The notes beneath the pieces were generated by a model. That model was not told where the DNA came from. It saw nothing but the letters and a program-made list of their open reading frames with translations, and made no database searches. This document shows positions 21,014 to 21,412 of a stretch of DNA of 21,412 nt, one piece after another. The position numbers and the translations under genes were made by a program. The stretch is taken from NCBI GenBank assembly GCA_029098085.1, contig JAQXNQ010000325.1:1-21412 (forward strand). The letters are read 5' to 3'. How positions within the stretch are numbered: the stretch's first letter is position 1; the number at the start of each line of letters is the position of its first letter. This DNA comes from Oscillospiraceae bacterium. GTDB lineage: Bacteria > Bacillota > Clostridia > Oscillospirales > Ruminococcaceae.

Positions 21014-21412
21014 ATGGAAAATCAGGAAAAAGACCTGCGGGAGGATATGGAGCAGCCGGAAGAATGCCCGGAGCAGGAATCTCCCTGCATGGAGGGGACT
21101 TGCGGAGAGCCGGAGGAGTCCCCGGAAAAGTCCGCGGAAGAAGAGGAACAGGATGCGCCTGCTCCCAAAAGCGGCCATGTCAAGCTGGTGACCGATCAGG
21201 GGCTGTCCGGCGACGAATACTGTGTCTCCGAGCCCTGGGTGGAAAGCGACCGGCTGGACAGCGAGGAGGAAGAAGAGCTTTCCGGCATCGAGATCCGCTA
21301 TGATCTGAAGCCGGAGGAAGCGCGGGCGGCCATGAAGGCCTTCCAGCGGAAAAATCTCTTCAAAAAGAACATGATCTATACGGCGGTGCTGGGCGTGCTG
21401 GCGCTTCTGTAT
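21014..21412 (+). CDS. Acidic, probably membrane-anchored protein (5' part only)
   Basis: I do not recognise this gene with confidence. The 133 codons visible start at an ATG with AAAGGA 6 nt upstream, 16 bases after gyrB, and no stop occurs before the window edge. Residues 1-50 are dominated by Glu/Asp/Pro with three Cys and are probably disordered. A second acidic stretch is at 82-90 (LDSEEEEEL). From 92 the sequence looks folded (IEIRYDLKPEEARAAMKAFQ), then a basic KNLFKKN precedes a hydrophobic run MIYTAVLGVLALLY that looks like a first transmembrane segment. The layout is a little like YcxB-type membrane proteins, a guess only. It is probably co-transcribed with gyrB. Confidence 0.75.
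   Translation, partial: MENQEKDLREDMEQPEECPEQESPCMEGTCGEPEESPEKSAEEEEQDAPAPKSGHVKLVTDQGLSGDEYCVSEPWVESDRLDSEEEEELSGIEIRYDLKPEEARAAMKAFQRKNLFKKNMIYTAVLGVLALLY

Noticed and set aside
1..21412. A new defence, mobile or biosynthetic system
   Set aside because: Apart from the partial gene at the right edge, every gene is a recognised family, nearly all of them housekeeping members of the origin-region cluster; no repeats, transposase, integrase or toxin-antitoxin pair was seen.

Overview
This window is the replication-origin core of a Gram-positive (Bacillota) chromosome. The gene order, the paired ParB and Noc proteins, a YidC with no visible lipobox and the GC-rich codon use suggest a clostridial, possibly Oscillospirales-like, organism; I cannot name the species. 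All genes left of about 13.3 kb are on the minus strand and all genes right of about 14.1 kb are on the plus strand, so transcription runs away from the origin on both arms.

Left arm, reading away from the origin: rpmH, rnpA, yidD, yidC and khpB (ribosomal protein, RNase P protein, membrane insertion, RNA binding); two tandem stem-loop terminators; mnmE, mnmG and rsmG (tRNA wobble-uridine and 16S rRNA modification); noc (a ParB paralogue); parA, parB, serS and an acyl-ACP thioesterase as one tight operon; tandem terminators; and a Ppx/GppA-type phosphatase cut by the window edge. There are two parS sites. One forms the core of a 34-bp perfect palindrome between noc and parA, and the other lies inside mnmG.

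Origin: the 0.8 kb between rpmH and dnaA and the 0.55 kb between dnaA and dnaN hold many DnaA-box-like sequences, mostly TTTTCCAC(A/C). The dnaA-dnaN gap also carries a box followed by DnaA-trio repeats and an AT-rich tract, the arrangement of a bipartite Bacillus-type oriC with its unwinding element next to dnaN.

Right arm: dnaA alone; dnaN, yaaA (S4 protein), recF and remB as a compact operon ending in a strong terminator; then gyrB and the start of an acidic, probably membrane-anchored protein that runs off the window.

I saw no insertion sequence, prophage, CRISPR array, tRNA or rRNA gene. The gene content is ordinary housekeeping. The most interesting signals are in the DNA between the genes: the parS that doubles as a terminator, a possible antiterminator ahead of mnmE, an operator-like palindrome in the noc promoter, a recurring non-canonical DnaA box, and inverted repeats in the dnaN and gyrB leaders. 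I found no convincing new multi-gene system.
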